64,000 nucleotides of DNA, taken from NCBI GenBank assembly GCA_016779995.1, contig JADHMO010000002.1, positions 124,001 through 188,000 on the forward strand, in the 5' to 3' direction. A program made the position numbers and the translations under genes. Shown here piece by piece: positions 1-9,036 of this stretch; the stretch's first letter is position 1; each line of letters starts with the position of its first letter. The stretch comes from Flavobacteriales bacterium (GTDB lineage Bacteria > Bacteroidota > Bacteroidia > Flavobacteriales > UBA7312). The notes beneath the pieces were generated by a model, which was not told the DNA's origin, searched no databases, and was given only the letters and a program-made list of their open reading frames with translations.

Positions 1-595
1 TATCAAAATTAGACTTCCATGTCTTGAATTTCATTTCAATTTGAAAGGCATAACCTACGAATTTGATTTTATCGAGGTTTATGGTTTCTAAAACGTGGCG
101 TCTGTAACAGATAAAACCTGCTGTTGAATCATTAATGGGAAGACCAGTTATAAACTTGACATATTTAGAAGCAAAAAATGACATTAACAATCGACTCATA
201 GGCCAATTCACGATATTGACTCCGTTGGTGTAACGCGAACCTATAGCTAAGTCCTTGCCGTCATTTTTACAAGCGGAATATAATCGTAATAAATCGTCTG
301 GGTCATGCGAAAAGTCAGCATCCATTTCAAATACAAAATCATAATCTCTATTCAACACCCATTTAAATCCGTGGATGTATGCTGTACCTAGCCCTAATTT
401 ACCCTGACGTTCTTCAATAAAGAGTCCATTAAATTCCTGTTGTAGACCTTTAATAATATCTGCTGTACCATCAGGCGAACCATCGTCTATAATCAAAACG
501 TCGAAAGGAAGACTTAGCGAAAAAACTTTTCGAATTATTCGTTCAATGTTTTCTTTCTCATTGTAGGTGGGTATTATGACTAAACTATCAGACAT
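1..595 (-). CDS. Polyprenol-phosphate mannosyltransferase-like GT2 glycosyltransferase (3' end cut off)
   Basis: The gene runs off the left edge, so only its first 198 codons are present. The product starts MSDSLVIIPTYNEKENIERI, the usual N-terminus of family 2 glycosyltransferases of the dolichol/polyprenol-phosphate mannose synthase type. The nucleotide-sugar site follows (LIIDDGSPDGTA, then the metal-binding EMDADFSHDP near residue 95). The later SRYTNGVNIVNWPMSR segment and the hydrophobic SFFASKYVKFITGL stretch are also typical of this subgroup. By family it should transfer a sugar from GDP- or UDP-sugar to polyprenyl phosphate at the cytoplasmic membrane. The ATG is the first start after the AT-rich intergenic region. 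The missing C-terminus prevents telling a soluble Dpm1-like form from one with extra membrane helices. Confidence 0.88.
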   Translation of the reverse strand, partial: MSDSLVIIPTYNEKENIERIIRKVFSLSLPFDVLIIDDGSPDGTADIIKGLQQEFNGLFIEERQGKLGLGTAYIHGFKWVLNRDYDFVFEMDADFSHDPDDLLRLYSACKNDGKDLAIGSRYTNGVNIVNWPMSRLLMSFFASKYVKFITGLPINDSTAGFICYRRHVLETINLDKIKFVGYAFQIEMKFKTWKSNFD

Positions 596-739
596 TGAGT
601 GATTTCTATTTTGTAAATATATACAATTTGTAAGTTAAAATTTATTCAATGATAACGTAAAATTATAGTTCGCAATATGAAAAAAATGATAATTTTATAA
701 TTGCATTGAATTTCTTCTTAAAATAATGGAAATTTAAAC

Positions 740-747
740 TAAATTTG
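740..747 (+). promoter_or_regulatory. Putative -7 promoter element TAAATTTG
   Basis: This matches the Bacteroidota -7 consensus TAnnTTTG and sits 26 bases before the start of the secreted lamin-tail-domain gene. No convincing -33 TTG was found at the expected distance, so only half of the promoter signal is visible. Confidence 0.45.
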
Positions 748-773
748 AAGCACTTAACAAAATACCCACATTT

Positions 774-1688
774 ATGAAATCAATTTTATCTTTTATTTTA
801 ACATTATCTTCTTTTAGCCTTATAGCACAAGATTGCTCTGAGCTTTTCTTTTCAGAATATGTTGAAGGAAGTTCTCAAAACAAAGCTCTTGAAGTCTACA
901 ACCCTACAAGTCAAACTATTGATCTAAGTGCCTACGTTATTCATCGATATTCAAACGGAAATAGTAATCCTGAAGGTGATGGATTAACATTAAATGGAAG
1001 CTTAGAACCATATCAAACATTTATTGTAACTAATGGTGAAACCGTTGATGATGGATTTGGTTTAATTGATCCAGCACTTTATGATCTTGCAGATCAAGTT
1101 TGTCCTCCTGAATATCCAAATCCGTTATCCATGAATGGAAATGATGCTATAACTCTTTCAAAAAATGGTGCTATAGTTGATATTATCGGAAAACTTGGCG
1201 AAAACCCAGGTGGTGGTTGGACTGATGATGCTACTGCTGGATTTACTGATGCCAATGGTGGCGCATGGTGGACTAAAAACCATACGCTCGTAAGAAAAGC
1301 AAGTATTAAATTAGGTGTAACAACTAACCCCGTTCTATTTAACCCAACTGCTGAATGGGATTCATTATCCATTGACACATGGACAAACCTTGGCACTCAT
1401 GAATGTGATTGTTATTCTGGAAGTCCTTCTTCTATTGAAGACAAATCAACTTCTTTTGTTCTCTATCCTAATCCAGCGACAAACATGCAAACTATTAATG
1501 TAAGTGCTAACAAAGCCATTAAATCTTTTGAATTGATTAACGCTCTTGGACAAAAAGTTAATTTAAATTACACTCATTCAAATTCACAAGCTTATATCCA
1601 CACTCACAATATAAATAGTGGTATTTATAGTTTGACTATAATATTTGAAGACAATAGCATCAAGAATAGCTCAATTGTCATAAACTAA
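774..1688 (+). CDS. Secreted lamin-tail-domain protein with T9SS type A sorting domain
   Basis: The 304-residue product has a signal peptide (MKSILSFILTLSSFSLIAQ) and then a lamin-tail domain over about residues 20-200. The characteristic phrases are LFFSEYVEGSSQNKALEVYNP, LSAYVIHRYSNG and GDAITLSKNG-like text (here MNGNDAITLSKNG). The C-terminal 75 residues start with LYPNPA and end with SIVIN, a type A T9SS sorting domain, so the mature protein should be exported across the outer membrane and anchored or released. Lamin-tail domains in bacterial secreted proteins often accompany extracellular nucleases, and a secreted PLD-type nuclease lies two genes downstream. No catalytic motif is visible here, so a binding or adhesive role is more likely than an enzymatic one. 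It has its own terminator and appears monocistronic. Confidence 0.85.
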   Translation: MKSILSFILTLSSFSLIAQDCSELFFSEYVEGSSQNKALEVYNPTSQTIDLSAYVIHRYSNGNSNPEGDGLTLNGSLEPYQTFIVTNGETVDDGFGLIDPALYDLADQVCPPEYPNPLSMNGNDAITLSKNGAIVDIIGKLGENPGGGWTDDATAGFTDANGGAWWTKNHTLVRKASIKLGVTTNPVLFNPTAEWDSLSIDTWTNLGTHECDCYSGSPSSIEDKSTSFVLYPNPATNMQTINVSANKAIKSFELINALGQKVNLNYTHSNSQAYIHTHNINSGIYSLTIIFEDNSIKNSSIVIN

Positions 1689-1700
1689 AACTTCTAATTT

Positions 1701-1735
1701 AAAGTGCTGATAGAAATCTATCAGCACTTTTTTTT
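1701..1735 (+). terminator. Rho-independent terminator after the lamin-tail gene
   Basis: A perfect 14-bp stem (1701-1714 with 1717-1730, centre AA) is followed by a run of T. It lies 13 bases after the stop codon and separates this gene from the TonB receptor downstream. Confidence 0.9.
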
Positions 1736-1747
1736 ATTTATTATTCA

Positions 1748-4555
1748 ATGAAACTTCAACTGATCTTATTGTTCTTTTTAGCATCAACAGTAGGTGCTTT
1801 GGCGCAAACGCGTGTGAGTGGAACCATAACTGATAATACTACCAACGACCCTTTGTTTGGAGCAACAATAGCCTACGATGGAAAAGGAATTATTAGTGAC
1901 TTTGATGGAAATTTTGCCTTTGTGACTAGTAAAGAATCTATAGAGGTGACATTTTCCTATGTAGGCTACGAAAAAGTAATAAAAAAACTAACCCTTAACG
2001 GTAAGCCCATTAAGTTAGATATCAAATTGAATACTATTCTTTTAAATGAAGTACAAGTTGTTGCAGATGTGGCTATTGATAGAAAAACACCTGTAGCTTT
2101 TTCTACTATTCCACTAAAAAAGATTAACGAAGAATTAGCTTCACAAGACATTCCAATGGTGCTAAACTCTACGCCTGGCGTTTATGCCACTCAACAAGGT
2201 GGTGGCGATGGTGATGCACGAATAACAATCAGAGGGTTTAACCAACGTAATGTAGCGGTAATGATTGATGGTATTCCCGTTAACGATATGGAAAACGGCT
2301 GGGTGTATTGGTCCAATTGGTTTGGCTTAGATGCCGTTACCAGTAATATACAAGTACAGCGAGGTCTTGGAGCATCTAAAATAGCTATTCCATCAGTTGG
2401 TGGTACTATGAACTTACTTACTAAAGGTATTGATAGCAGAAAAGGTGGAAGTTTCAAACAAGAAGTAGACTCTTATGGAAAATTAAGAACGTCTATAGGC
2501 TACAATTCAGGCAAATTGAAAAACGGCTGGGGATTCACCTTTGCAGGTTCGTATAAAAGAGGTCGTGGTTTTGTGGAAGAGACATTTAGCGAAGGCTTTT
2601 TCTATTATGCCAAAGTACAAAAGAGCTTAGGAAAGCATACACTCAGCTTGTCAGCACTTGGCGCACCTCAACAACACGGACAACGCTCCTACAAAAGTGA
2701 TATCGCAACCTATTCTAGCGAATATGCCAATGATTTAGGCATCAATGATACTTTGTTTGGAGAATATTCAGACAAAGGCATTAACTATAATAAGCATTGG
2801 GGAAACTTAAACCGATGGGAACTTAACTCCAATGGGGATACTGTTTCTAATTTAGAAACCTTAAATTCGAAGAAAAATTACTACCACAAACCTCAATTTT
2901 CTCTACGTGATTTTTGGGCAGTTAACGACAAACTATACATCTCAAATATTGCTTATGTATCAATAGGTCAAGGTGGAGGTACTAATCTAAGTAGCAACAC
3001 CAATAATCTAGACTCATTGGGGCAATACAATTTTCAAGATGCTTACGATTTCAATAGAAATAATATAAATCCATTATATAATTCAACAGAAAAAGCCTCA
3101 GACACCTATCTGTATAGTTCTAGAAATAATCATTATTGGTATGGTGCTTTATCTACTGCAAATTATCAGCTTAATAAGTTATTCACTTTATCAGGGGGTA
3201 TCGATTTACGTTATTATAAAGGTGAACATTACAGAGAAGTTTATGATTTATTAGGTGGTGACTATGCTATTGACGAAGGCAACAATTTACTTCAAGAAAG
3301 TCAAATTAAAAGAGTTGGCGATAGAGTTGGCTATCACAATGATGGTGTTGTTAAATGGTCAGGGTTATTTTCTCAGCTAGAATATAGCGATGATAAGTTA
3401 AGTGCATTTTTAAACATTTCAGGCTCAAATTCGGCAAACAAAAGAATTGACTATTTCAAAAAGAAAGACCTCGTATTAGATGACACAACCTACGTAGAGG
3501 CTTTAGGAACTTCTGTCTTTACTGAAATAGTATATGACGAAAATGGCAATATTGTTGGTGCTGTAAAAACTATGCAAGAAGATACTATTGTTCACAATGG
3601 TGTAGCATATACTATGAACTCGCCTGAGGCAAGACAGCAAGAAACATCATGGAAGTGGATAAGAGGCAAAACAATTAAGCTAGGAGCGAATTATAACATA
3701 GACTTTAATAACAACGTCTTTTTCAATATTGGTTACATTTCCAAAGCTCCTCGTTTTAATAATATTTACGATTACTCCAACAACTTGTATCGTGATATAG
3801 AAAACGAAATTGTAAAAGCTGTAGAAGGAGGATATTCTTTCCGTTCTCGATCTTTTTCTGCCAATGTCAATGGATATTTTACACAATGGGAAAATAAACC
3901 GTCTAATGGTGGGGTTACCATAATGCTTGATGATGAGCCTATTAGAGCTAACATCAATGGTATGGATGCATTACACAAAGGTATTGAAATGGATTTTGCT
4001 TATAAACTTAACGACAAAATCACACTAGAAGGGCTAATGTCCTTAGGAGATTGGACATGGCAATCTAAAGATAGTGTTCGTTTTTATGATGATAATAACA
4101 ATGCTATTATTGATGATTTTGGAAATGAAGTGGTCGAATCATTTGATGCTGTAGGAGTGCATGTAGGTGATGCTGCACAAACACAGTTTGGAATGAGCCT
4201 ACGTTATGAACCACTAGATCACATCTACTTAAAAGTTAGAGGAACATATTTTGACGATTACTACTCTGACTTCGACCCACTTTCTTTAGATGGTGAAAAT
4301 GCAGGGCGAGAATCATGGAAAATACCAGCTTACTCTTTGGTAGATTTTCATGCTGGTTACACCCTAAAATTGAATAAAAAAAGCAAAATCAACTTTCGTT
4401 TAAGTGTTCTTAACGCCCTTAACGAAGTGTATATTTCAGATGCTCAAAACAACGACTCATACAATGCAGAATACGCTGAATTTGATGCCAAGTCTGCTGG
4501 CGTATTCTTTGGAATGGGCAGAAGAATTAATTTATCAGCAAAATTGACTTTCTAA
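1748..4555 (+). CDS. TonB-dependent outer-membrane receptor with carboxypeptidase-regulatory-like N-terminal domain
   Basis: The product has 935 residues. A signal peptide ends at about residue 19 (GALAQ). A carboxypeptidase-regulatory-like beta-sandwich follows at about 22-95 (SGTITDNTTNDPLFGATIAY, then FDGNFAF and YVGYEK). The plug domain spans about 115-225 (NSTPGVYATQQGGGDGDARI, IRGFNQRNVAVMIDGIPVND, LGASKIAIPSVGGTMNL). The rest is a 22-strand-type barrel ending in the aromatic residue of SAKLTF. Uptake would be energised by TonB/ExbB/ExbD; exbB and exbD homologues lie at 51851-54023. The substrate cannot be read from sequence. The next gene starts 10 bases after its stop and encodes a secreted PLD-type nuclease, suggesting co-transcription and perhaps a nucleic-acid-derived ligand. 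No T9SS domain is present, as expected for a receptor. Confidence 0.93.
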   Translation: MKLQLILLFFLASTVGALAQTRVSGTITDNTTNDPLFGATIAYDGKGIISDFDGNFAFVTSKESIEVTFSYVGYEKVIKKLTLNGKPIKLDIKLNTILLNEVQVVADVAIDRKTPVAFSTIPLKKINEELASQDIPMVLNSTPGVYATQQGGGDGDARITIRGFNQRNVAVMIDGIPVNDMENGWVYWSNWFGLDAVTSNIQVQRGLGASKIAIPSVGGTMNLLTKGIDSRKGGSFKQEVDSYGKLRTSIGYNSGKLKNGWGFTFAGSYKRGRGFVEETFSEGFFYYAKVQKSLGKHTLSLSALGAPQQHGQRSYKSDIATYSSEYANDLGINDTLFGEYSDKGINYNKHWGNLNRWELNSNGDTVSNLETLNSKKNYYHKPQFSLRDFWAVNDKLYISNIAYVSIGQGGGTNLSSNTNNLDSLGQYNFQDAYDFNRNNINPLYNSTEKASDTYLYSSRNNHYWYGALSTANYQLNKLFTLSGGIDLRYYKGEHYREVYDLLGGDYAIDEGNNLLQESQIKRVGDRVGYHNDGVVKWSGLFSQLEYSDDKLSAFLNISGSNSANKRIDYFKKKDLVLDDTTYVEALGTSVFTEIVYDENGNIVGAVKTMQEDTIVHNGVAYTMNSPEARQQETSWKWIRGKTIKLGANYNIDFNNNVFFNIGYISKAPRFNNIYDYSNNLYRDIENEIVKAVEGGYSFRSRSFSANVNGYFTQWENKPSNGGVTIMLDDEPIRANINGMDALHKGIEMDFAYKLNDKITLEGLMSLGDWTWQSKDSVRFYDDNNNAIIDDFGNEVVESFDAVGVHVGDAAQTQFGMSLRYEPLDHIYLKVRGTYFDDYYSDFDPLSLDGENAGRESWKIPAYSLVDFHAGYTLKLNKKSKINFRLSVLNALNEVYISDAQNNDSYNAEYAEFDAKSAGVFFGMGRRINLSAKLTF

Positions 4556-4565
4556 CTTAAACATT

Positions 4566-6842
4566 ATGAAAAAAATATTCTTTTTAATTGGATGTATTGG
4601 ATTACAACTTAACCTATACTCTCAAGATATAGCAACTGCTCGAACTCAAGGTGAAGGGGCAACTGTCACTATAAGTGGTATTGTAACCAATGGTGATGAA
4701 TTGGGTAGCCCTATCCGATATATAGAAGATGCTACTGCAGCTTTAGCTATTTATGACCCTGAAGTAATGGGAGGAGTCAATAGAGGCGATAGCATTACAG
4801 TTACGGGTGTACTTGTAGATTATAACGGATTACTTGAAGTTCAGCCCGTTAATGACTTAACAAATCACGGAAGTGGATATAGCATTAACCCTCAACTCAT
4901 AACCCCAAATCAAATCGGTGAGGATACAGAATCCGAACTTGTTAGTATCGAAAATGTTGTGTTTGAAAATGCAGGACAAGTTTTTAGTGTGGGTACTCAT
5001 AATTTTTCTTCAGATGGGCAAAGCGGTATAATTTATATCAAGGCAGGAAGTAGTTTAGAAAATACGCTAATCCCATCTTGTCCAGTTAAAATGACTGCTA
5101 TTTCTTCACAATATTCGTTTACAGGATTTGATGGCTATCAATTACTCATAAGAGATGAAAATGACTTTGAATATACTGGCGAAATTTGCTTTAGTTCTGC
5201 AGTCACCCAAAGCAACATTACAACATCAAGTTTTGATGTCAATTGGAGCACTAACTTAGAAAGTTACTCTAATGTGTCTTATGGATTAACTCCCGAATTG
5301 GAATTGGGTGAAATAAACGACCCTGACAACCTAACTTCTCTTGAACACACTATTAGTTTAGAAAACTTAGAAGCTGGAACAATATATTATGTTCAAGCCT
5401 TTTCTAATACGGAAGAAGAAAATGCCTATTCAGCACTATATGCCTTTGCTACCCAATCGACTTCATCAGGAAAAATCCGACTATGCTTCAACAATTCTGT
5501 TGATACAAATGTAGCAACCATAGAAAATGCTCAAACCTCAGGGGTATATACTAATGACTCTATCAAAGCATACATTGATAAAGCTATGCACACACTAGAC
5601 ATAGCTATATATAATCATTCTGATGCTATGATTACCTCAGCCATTAACGATGCCTATGAAAGAGGCGTTAGGATAAGATACATCACCTGTGAATCTACTG
5701 CTACAATGGCATTAGGAAGTTTGAATGATAATATCCCTGTTTTAGAAAGACCTGAAGTTATGGGAATTATGCACAACAAATTTATTGTTATTGATGCTGA
5801 TGTTGCCGATAGCACTTGGGTGTTAAGCGGTTCAACTAATTGGACTTCCGAACAGATTTTTAACGACCCAAATCATATCATAATGGTTCAAGATCAATCT
5901 GTAGCAAGAACGTACGAGTTAGAATTTAATGAAATGTGGGGTAGCGATGGTGATGAGCCAGACGAAACTAACGCTAAATTTGGAAGTGATAAATCAAACA
6001 ATACGCCTCACCAATTTATTGTCAACGGCAATCAGTTTGAGGTCTATTTCTCGCCTTCCGATAATACAACCCTAAATATTTCAAACGCTCTTAAAACTGC
6101 CGATGAAGAAATTGACTTTGCTTTATTAGTATTTACAAACAATCAATTGGCCAATACAATTGTCGAAAGATACGATGATGGTGTCGAAGTTAATGGAATA
6201 ATTGAGCAAGTAAATACTCAAGGCTCAGAGTACGATGACCTATTAGATTTAGGTATCAATGTGATGTCCCATCAAGGCTTTGGGGATAGCTTTCACCACA
6301 AGTACTGTATCGTAGATCATGCCAATACAGACTCCGACCCACTAGTTATTACTGGTTCTCACAATTGGTCTGGTGCAGCAGAAACTAACAACGATGAAAA
6401 TACTATGATTATTCACGATGCAAATATTGCCAATCAGTTTTATCAAGAATTTCATCAACGAATGAACGAATTGGAAAATCAAGTGGAGCCTTCTTATAAC
6501 TGCGTTGGTGAAGCTTGTATAGACCCTATGGACGGAAGTGGTACTTATTCTTCATTGGTCGCTTGTGAATTTGTTTGTACTTCTACCTCAATTGATGAGT
6601 TAAAAACACAAAAGATACAAGTTTACCCTAATCCAAATAATGGTAGGTTTACATTACAGCTATTTGGTCAAGAATCTGTAAATATGGAGTATCAGATTAT
6701 CGATATTCAAGGCAAGACTATCGTTACAGATTATGTAACTATGACCAATGGATTGAACAAAATAGAAATAAAGAAGAGTCTGAAAGCAGGTTTATACTTT
6801 ATAGAATTTGCTAATAAGCGTATAAAATTCGTTGTACAATAA
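4566..6842 (+). CDS. Secreted phospholipase D-superfamily nuclease-like protein with OB-fold, FN3 and T9SS domains
   Basis: The 758-residue product has a signal peptide (to about residue 19). An OB-fold like that of extracellular nuclease YhcR spans about 20-120 (GEGATVTISGIVTNGDE, GDSITVTGVLVDYNG). A fibronectin type III-like domain lies at about 205-290. Two PLD catalytic halves follow, each with the HxKxxxxD motif: H403-K405-D410 (HNKFIVID) followed by SGSTNWT, and H577-K579-D584 (HHKYCIVD) followed by TGSHNWS. Both halves being intact supports an active phosphodiesterase. A Cys-rich insert (about 645-675, CVGEACIDPMDGSG) precedes the type A T9SS sorting domain (YPNPNNGRF to the end). By family it could be a nuclease or a phospholipase; the OB-fold favours nucleic acid. 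It is probably transcribed with the TonB receptor 10 bases upstream. Its stop codon abuts the convergent hydrolase gene with no gap. Confidence 0.87.
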   Translation: MKKIFFLIGCIGLQLNLYSQDIATARTQGEGATVTISGIVTNGDELGSPIRYIEDATAALAIYDPEVMGGVNRGDSITVTGVLVDYNGLLEVQPVNDLTNHGSGYSINPQLITPNQIGEDTESELVSIENVVFENAGQVFSVGTHNFSSDGQSGIIYIKAGSSLENTLIPSCPVKMTAISSQYSFTGFDGYQLLIRDENDFEYTGEICFSSAVTQSNITTSSFDVNWSTNLESYSNVSYGLTPELELGEINDPDNLTSLEHTISLENLEAGTIYYVQAFSNTEEENAYSALYAFATQSTSSGKIRLCFNNSVDTNVATIENAQTSGVYTNDSIKAYIDKAMHTLDIAIYNHSDAMITSAINDAYERGVRIRYITCESTATMALGSLNDNIPVLERPEVMGIMHNKFIVIDADVADSTWVLSGSTNWTSEQIFNDPNHIIMVQDQSVARTYELEFNEMWGSDGDEPDETNAKFGSDKSNNTPHQFIVNGNQFEVYFSPSDNTTLNISNALKTADEEIDFALLVFTNNQLANTIVERYDDGVEVNGIIEQVNTQGSEYDDLLDLGINVMSHQGFGDSFHHKYCIVDHANTDSDPLVITGSHNWSGAAETNNDENTMIIHDANIANQFYQEFHQRMNELENQVEPSYNCVGEACIDPMDGSGTYSSLVACEFVCTSTSIDELKTQKIQVYPNPNNGRFTLQLFGQESVNMEYQIIDIQGKTIVTDYVTMTNGLNKIEIKKSLKAGLYFIEFANKRIKFVVQ

Positions 6843-7616
6843 CTAGAGGCAAAAGCGAACAGTCATTTCAAAAAATTCTTGAGGTTTTTCGGCGTGAAGC
6901 CAATGCCCTACCTCATCTACTGTTTGTATTTCGGCATCTGTAAAATGCTTGAAGATTAGGTCTTCATCATCATCGTTTATGTAATTGGAATTTCCCCCTT
7001 TAATAAATAAGGTAGGTATGGAGCAGATTGCTTCATTATCCAAAGCCTCTCCAACATTAGAAATATTTTGTGAAATGGATTTTAGGTTAAATCTAAAGTC
7101 TAATTGCCCTTTTTCTTTCCAATACATACTTTTCAATAAGAATTGACGGACATCGCCCTCTTCAATGTACTCAGATAAAACGGCATCAGCCTGAGAGCGA
7201 GATTTTAGAATTGAAAAGTCGAGCATTTTTAGACCTTCAATAATTTTATCGTGATGTATGGGATAAAAACGTGGTGAGATATCAACTATGATTAACTTGG
7301 ATAAAAATTCAGGATAACTTACTGCAAATTGCATAGCCGTTTTACCGCCTAATGAATGACCTATGATAATGACATCATTCAATTGATTATCTATAATGTA
7401 TTGATGTAAGTCATTAGATAAGTGCAAATAAGAAAATTCATCTGCGTGAGGAGAACGTCCATGATTACGTTGGTCAATGAGGTGTACCTCAAAATAATCA
7501 GCAAACAGTTTAGCTAAAGATTGCCAATTATCGGACATACCGAATAGTCCATGAATAATAAGTAATGGTTGTCCCTCCCCTAAAACTCTAGAAAACAGCT
7601 TCACTTTCTCAAACAA
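6843..7616 (-). CDS. Alpha/beta-fold hydrolase (YbfF-type esterase)
   Basis: This 257-residue enzyme is a compact alpha/beta hydrolase of the YbfF/short-chain acyl esterase type. Visible motifs are the oxyanion-hole HGLFGMSDNW (residues 22-31), DQRNHGRSPH, the nucleophile elbow GHSLGG with Ser88, and the terminal histidine in DEVGHWLHAEKP. It should hydrolyse a thioester or carboxyl ester in the cytoplasm; no signal peptide is seen. The start lies inside the pdxJ 3' end (16-base overlap, 7601-7616), so the two are co-transcribed, pdxJ first. The physiological substrate is unknown. Confidence 0.9.
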   Translation of the reverse strand: MFEKVKLFSRVLGEGQPLLIIHGLFGMSDNWQSLAKLFADYFEVHLIDQRNHGRSPHADEFSYLHLSNDLHQYIIDNQLNDVIIIGHSLGGKTAMQFAVSYPEFLSKLIIVDISPRFYPIHHDKIIEGLKMLDFSILKSRSQADAVLSEYIEEGDVRQFLLKSMYWKEKGQLDFRFNLKSISQNISNVGEALDNEAICSIPTLFIKGGNSNYINDDDEDLIFKHFTDAEIQTVDEVGHWLHAEKPQEFFEMTVRFCL

Positions 7617-8317
7617 TTTTTATAACTCTCTATAGTCTTTTCCAAACCCAAATATAATGCATCTGAAATTAGAGCATGACCTATAGATACTTCGTCTAAA
7701 CAAGGAACAGAAAGAGCAAAGTAATTGAGGTTTTCTAAATTCAAATCGTGTCCAGCATTTATGCCCAATCCTAGTTCTTTTGCTAAAATAGCCGACTCTA
7801 CAAATGGCTTAACTGCTTTTACTTTGTTTATGGCAAAATGTTGAGCATAGCTTTCTGTATAAAGTTCTATTCTGTCAGTTTGAATTGCCTTAGCTCCCTC
7901 TATATACTTAGGTTCAGCTTCAACAAATAAAGATGTACGAATTCCAGCACCTTTAAAATCTGATATAATGGATTTCAAAAAAGACTGATGAGTAAGCGTA
8001 TCCCAGCCAGCATTAGAAGTTATGGCATCGGGTGCGTCGGGAACTAAGGTCACTTGATGTGGTTTTACAGACAGCACCAAATCAATGAAAGACTTTGAAG
8101 GATAACCTTCAATGTTGAATTCTGTCGTAACAATTGGGGCTATTTGACGTACATCATTATAAGTAATATGTCTTTCGTCAGGACGAGGGTGTACCGTAAT
8201 ACCGTCAGCGCCAAAGCGTTCGCAATTAATAGCAGCTTCTAAAACATTAGGCATATTGCCCCCACGTGCATTACGAATTGTTGCAATTTTATTAATGTTT
8301 ACACTTAACTTTGTCAT
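7601..8317 (-). CDS. pdxJ: Pyridoxine 5'-phosphate synthase
   Basis: PdxJ condenses 1-deoxy-D-xylulose 5-phosphate with 3-amino-2-oxopropyl phosphate in the DXP-dependent vitamin B6 pathway. The 238-residue product matches the family length of about 240. It shows VNINKIATIRNARGG at the N-terminus, the HPRPDERHI motif (His43, His50), catalytic Glu70 in TEFNIEG, GINAGHDLNLENL with His190, and the SIGHALISDALYLGL phosphate-binding end. It is a TIM-barrel cytoplasmic enzyme. It is divergent from the CBS-domain gene, and each has a TAnnTTTG box in the short gap. Confidence 0.97.
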   Translation of the reverse strand: MTKLSVNINKIATIRNARGGNMPNVLEAAINCERFGADGITVHPRPDERHITYNDVRQIAPIVTTEFNIEGYPSKSFIDLVLSVKPHQVTLVPDAPDAITSNAGWDTLTHQSFLKSIISDFKGAGIRTSLFVEAEPKYIEGAKAIQTDRIELYTESYAQHFAINKVKAVKPFVESAILAKELGLGINAGHDLNLENLNYFALSVPCLDEVSIGHALISDALYLGLEKTIESYKNCLRK

Positions 8318-8344
8318 TAATAGATGAGATTATAAATACGGGGA

Positions 8345-8352
8345 CAAAGGTA
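8345..8352 (-). promoter_or_regulatory. Putative -7 element TACCTTTG for pdxJ
   Basis: On the minus strand this reads TACCTTTG, 27 bases before the pdxJ ATG. A TTG lies 16 bases further upstream on the same strand (8369-8371), close to the 17-23 base spacing described for Bacteroidota. Confidence 0.55.
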
Positions 8353-8359
8353 AAAATAC

Positions 8360-8367
8360 TATGTTTG
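8360..8367 (+). promoter_or_regulatory. Putative -7 element TATGTTTG for the CBS-domain gene
   Basis: This matches TAnnTTTG nine bases before the ATG at 8377, implying a very short leader. It lies 7 bases from the oppositely oriented pdxJ element. Confidence 0.45.
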
Positions 8368-8376
8368 CCAAGTGTT

Positions 8377-9036
8377 ATGATTACAAGAAAACTCATATCT
8401 AAGGAAATACAAACCATCACCCTAGAATATTCTGGAGCTGAAGCGTTAGCTATTATGCAAGAATATCATCTTTCTCATATAGCTATCTTATCCAATAATG
8501 AACTTCTAGGCGTAATCTCGGAGGAAGACATCTGGGGAATGCACGATGAAAACAATAAATTAGATAGTATAAAGGATAAGATACAACAAATTTTTATGCC
8601 TTTGGGTAAAGATGTTTTTGAAGTCATTAACTATATGGACGAACATAAGCTGAGTTTGCTACCTATGTTAGCTAGTGGAAAATACATTGGCTGTATAACT
8701 TATGAATCCATTATAAGCTCTTTGGCATCAATTGTAGCTATTCAAGAAAGTGGTGGTGTTATCATCTTAGAAATGATGAAAAAAGAATACTCTATGAGTG
8801 AAATTGCTCAAATTGTAGAAAGTAACGGAGCGCGTATATTGAGTGCTTATATTACCGACGTTGACGATAGAGATGTTATTAAAATTACACTAAAACTTAA
8901 CATTATAGACATCGCTCCAGTCATTCAGACTTTCGAACGGTACAAATATACTGTAGCTGCAAGCTATAATCAGTCAGAGAGTGAAGATAATCTTGGCGAT
9001 AGATACGATTTATTAATGAGGTACCTCAACCCCTAA
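8377..9036 (+). CDS. CBS-domain protein
   Basis: The product has 219 residues from the ATG at 8377. An in-frame ATG at 8311 would extend it into the pdxJ coding region and across both promoter elements, so it was rejected. The N-terminal half is a pair of CBS motifs (ALAIMQEYHLSHIAILSNNELLGVISEEDIW, in two pieces, then VINYMDEHKLSLLPMLASGKYIGCITYESI). The C-terminal half (from about residue 120, SGGVIILEMMKKEYSMSEIAQIVESNGARILSA) resembles an ACT-like regulatory domain. CBS pairs bind adenine nucleotides, so a sensor role is plausible, but the target is unknown. It opens the envelope-gene run leading to nadK and bamA and overlaps the next gene by one base (TAATG). Confidence 0.88.
   Translation: MITRKLISKEIQTITLEYSGAEALAIMQEYHLSHIAILSNNELLGVISEEDIWGMHDENNKLDSIKDKIQQIFMPLGKDVFEVINYMDEHKLSLLPMLASGKYIGCITYESIISSLASIVAIQESGGVIILEMMKKEYSMSEIAQIVESNGARILSAYITDVDDRDVIKITLKLNIIDIAPVIQTFERYKYTVAASYNQSESEDNLGDRYDLLMRYLNP

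Noticed and set aside
8311-8376. Longer N-terminus of the CBS protein
   Set aside because: It would overlap pdxJ and both divergent promoter elements, and the added residues do not resemble a CBS protein start.
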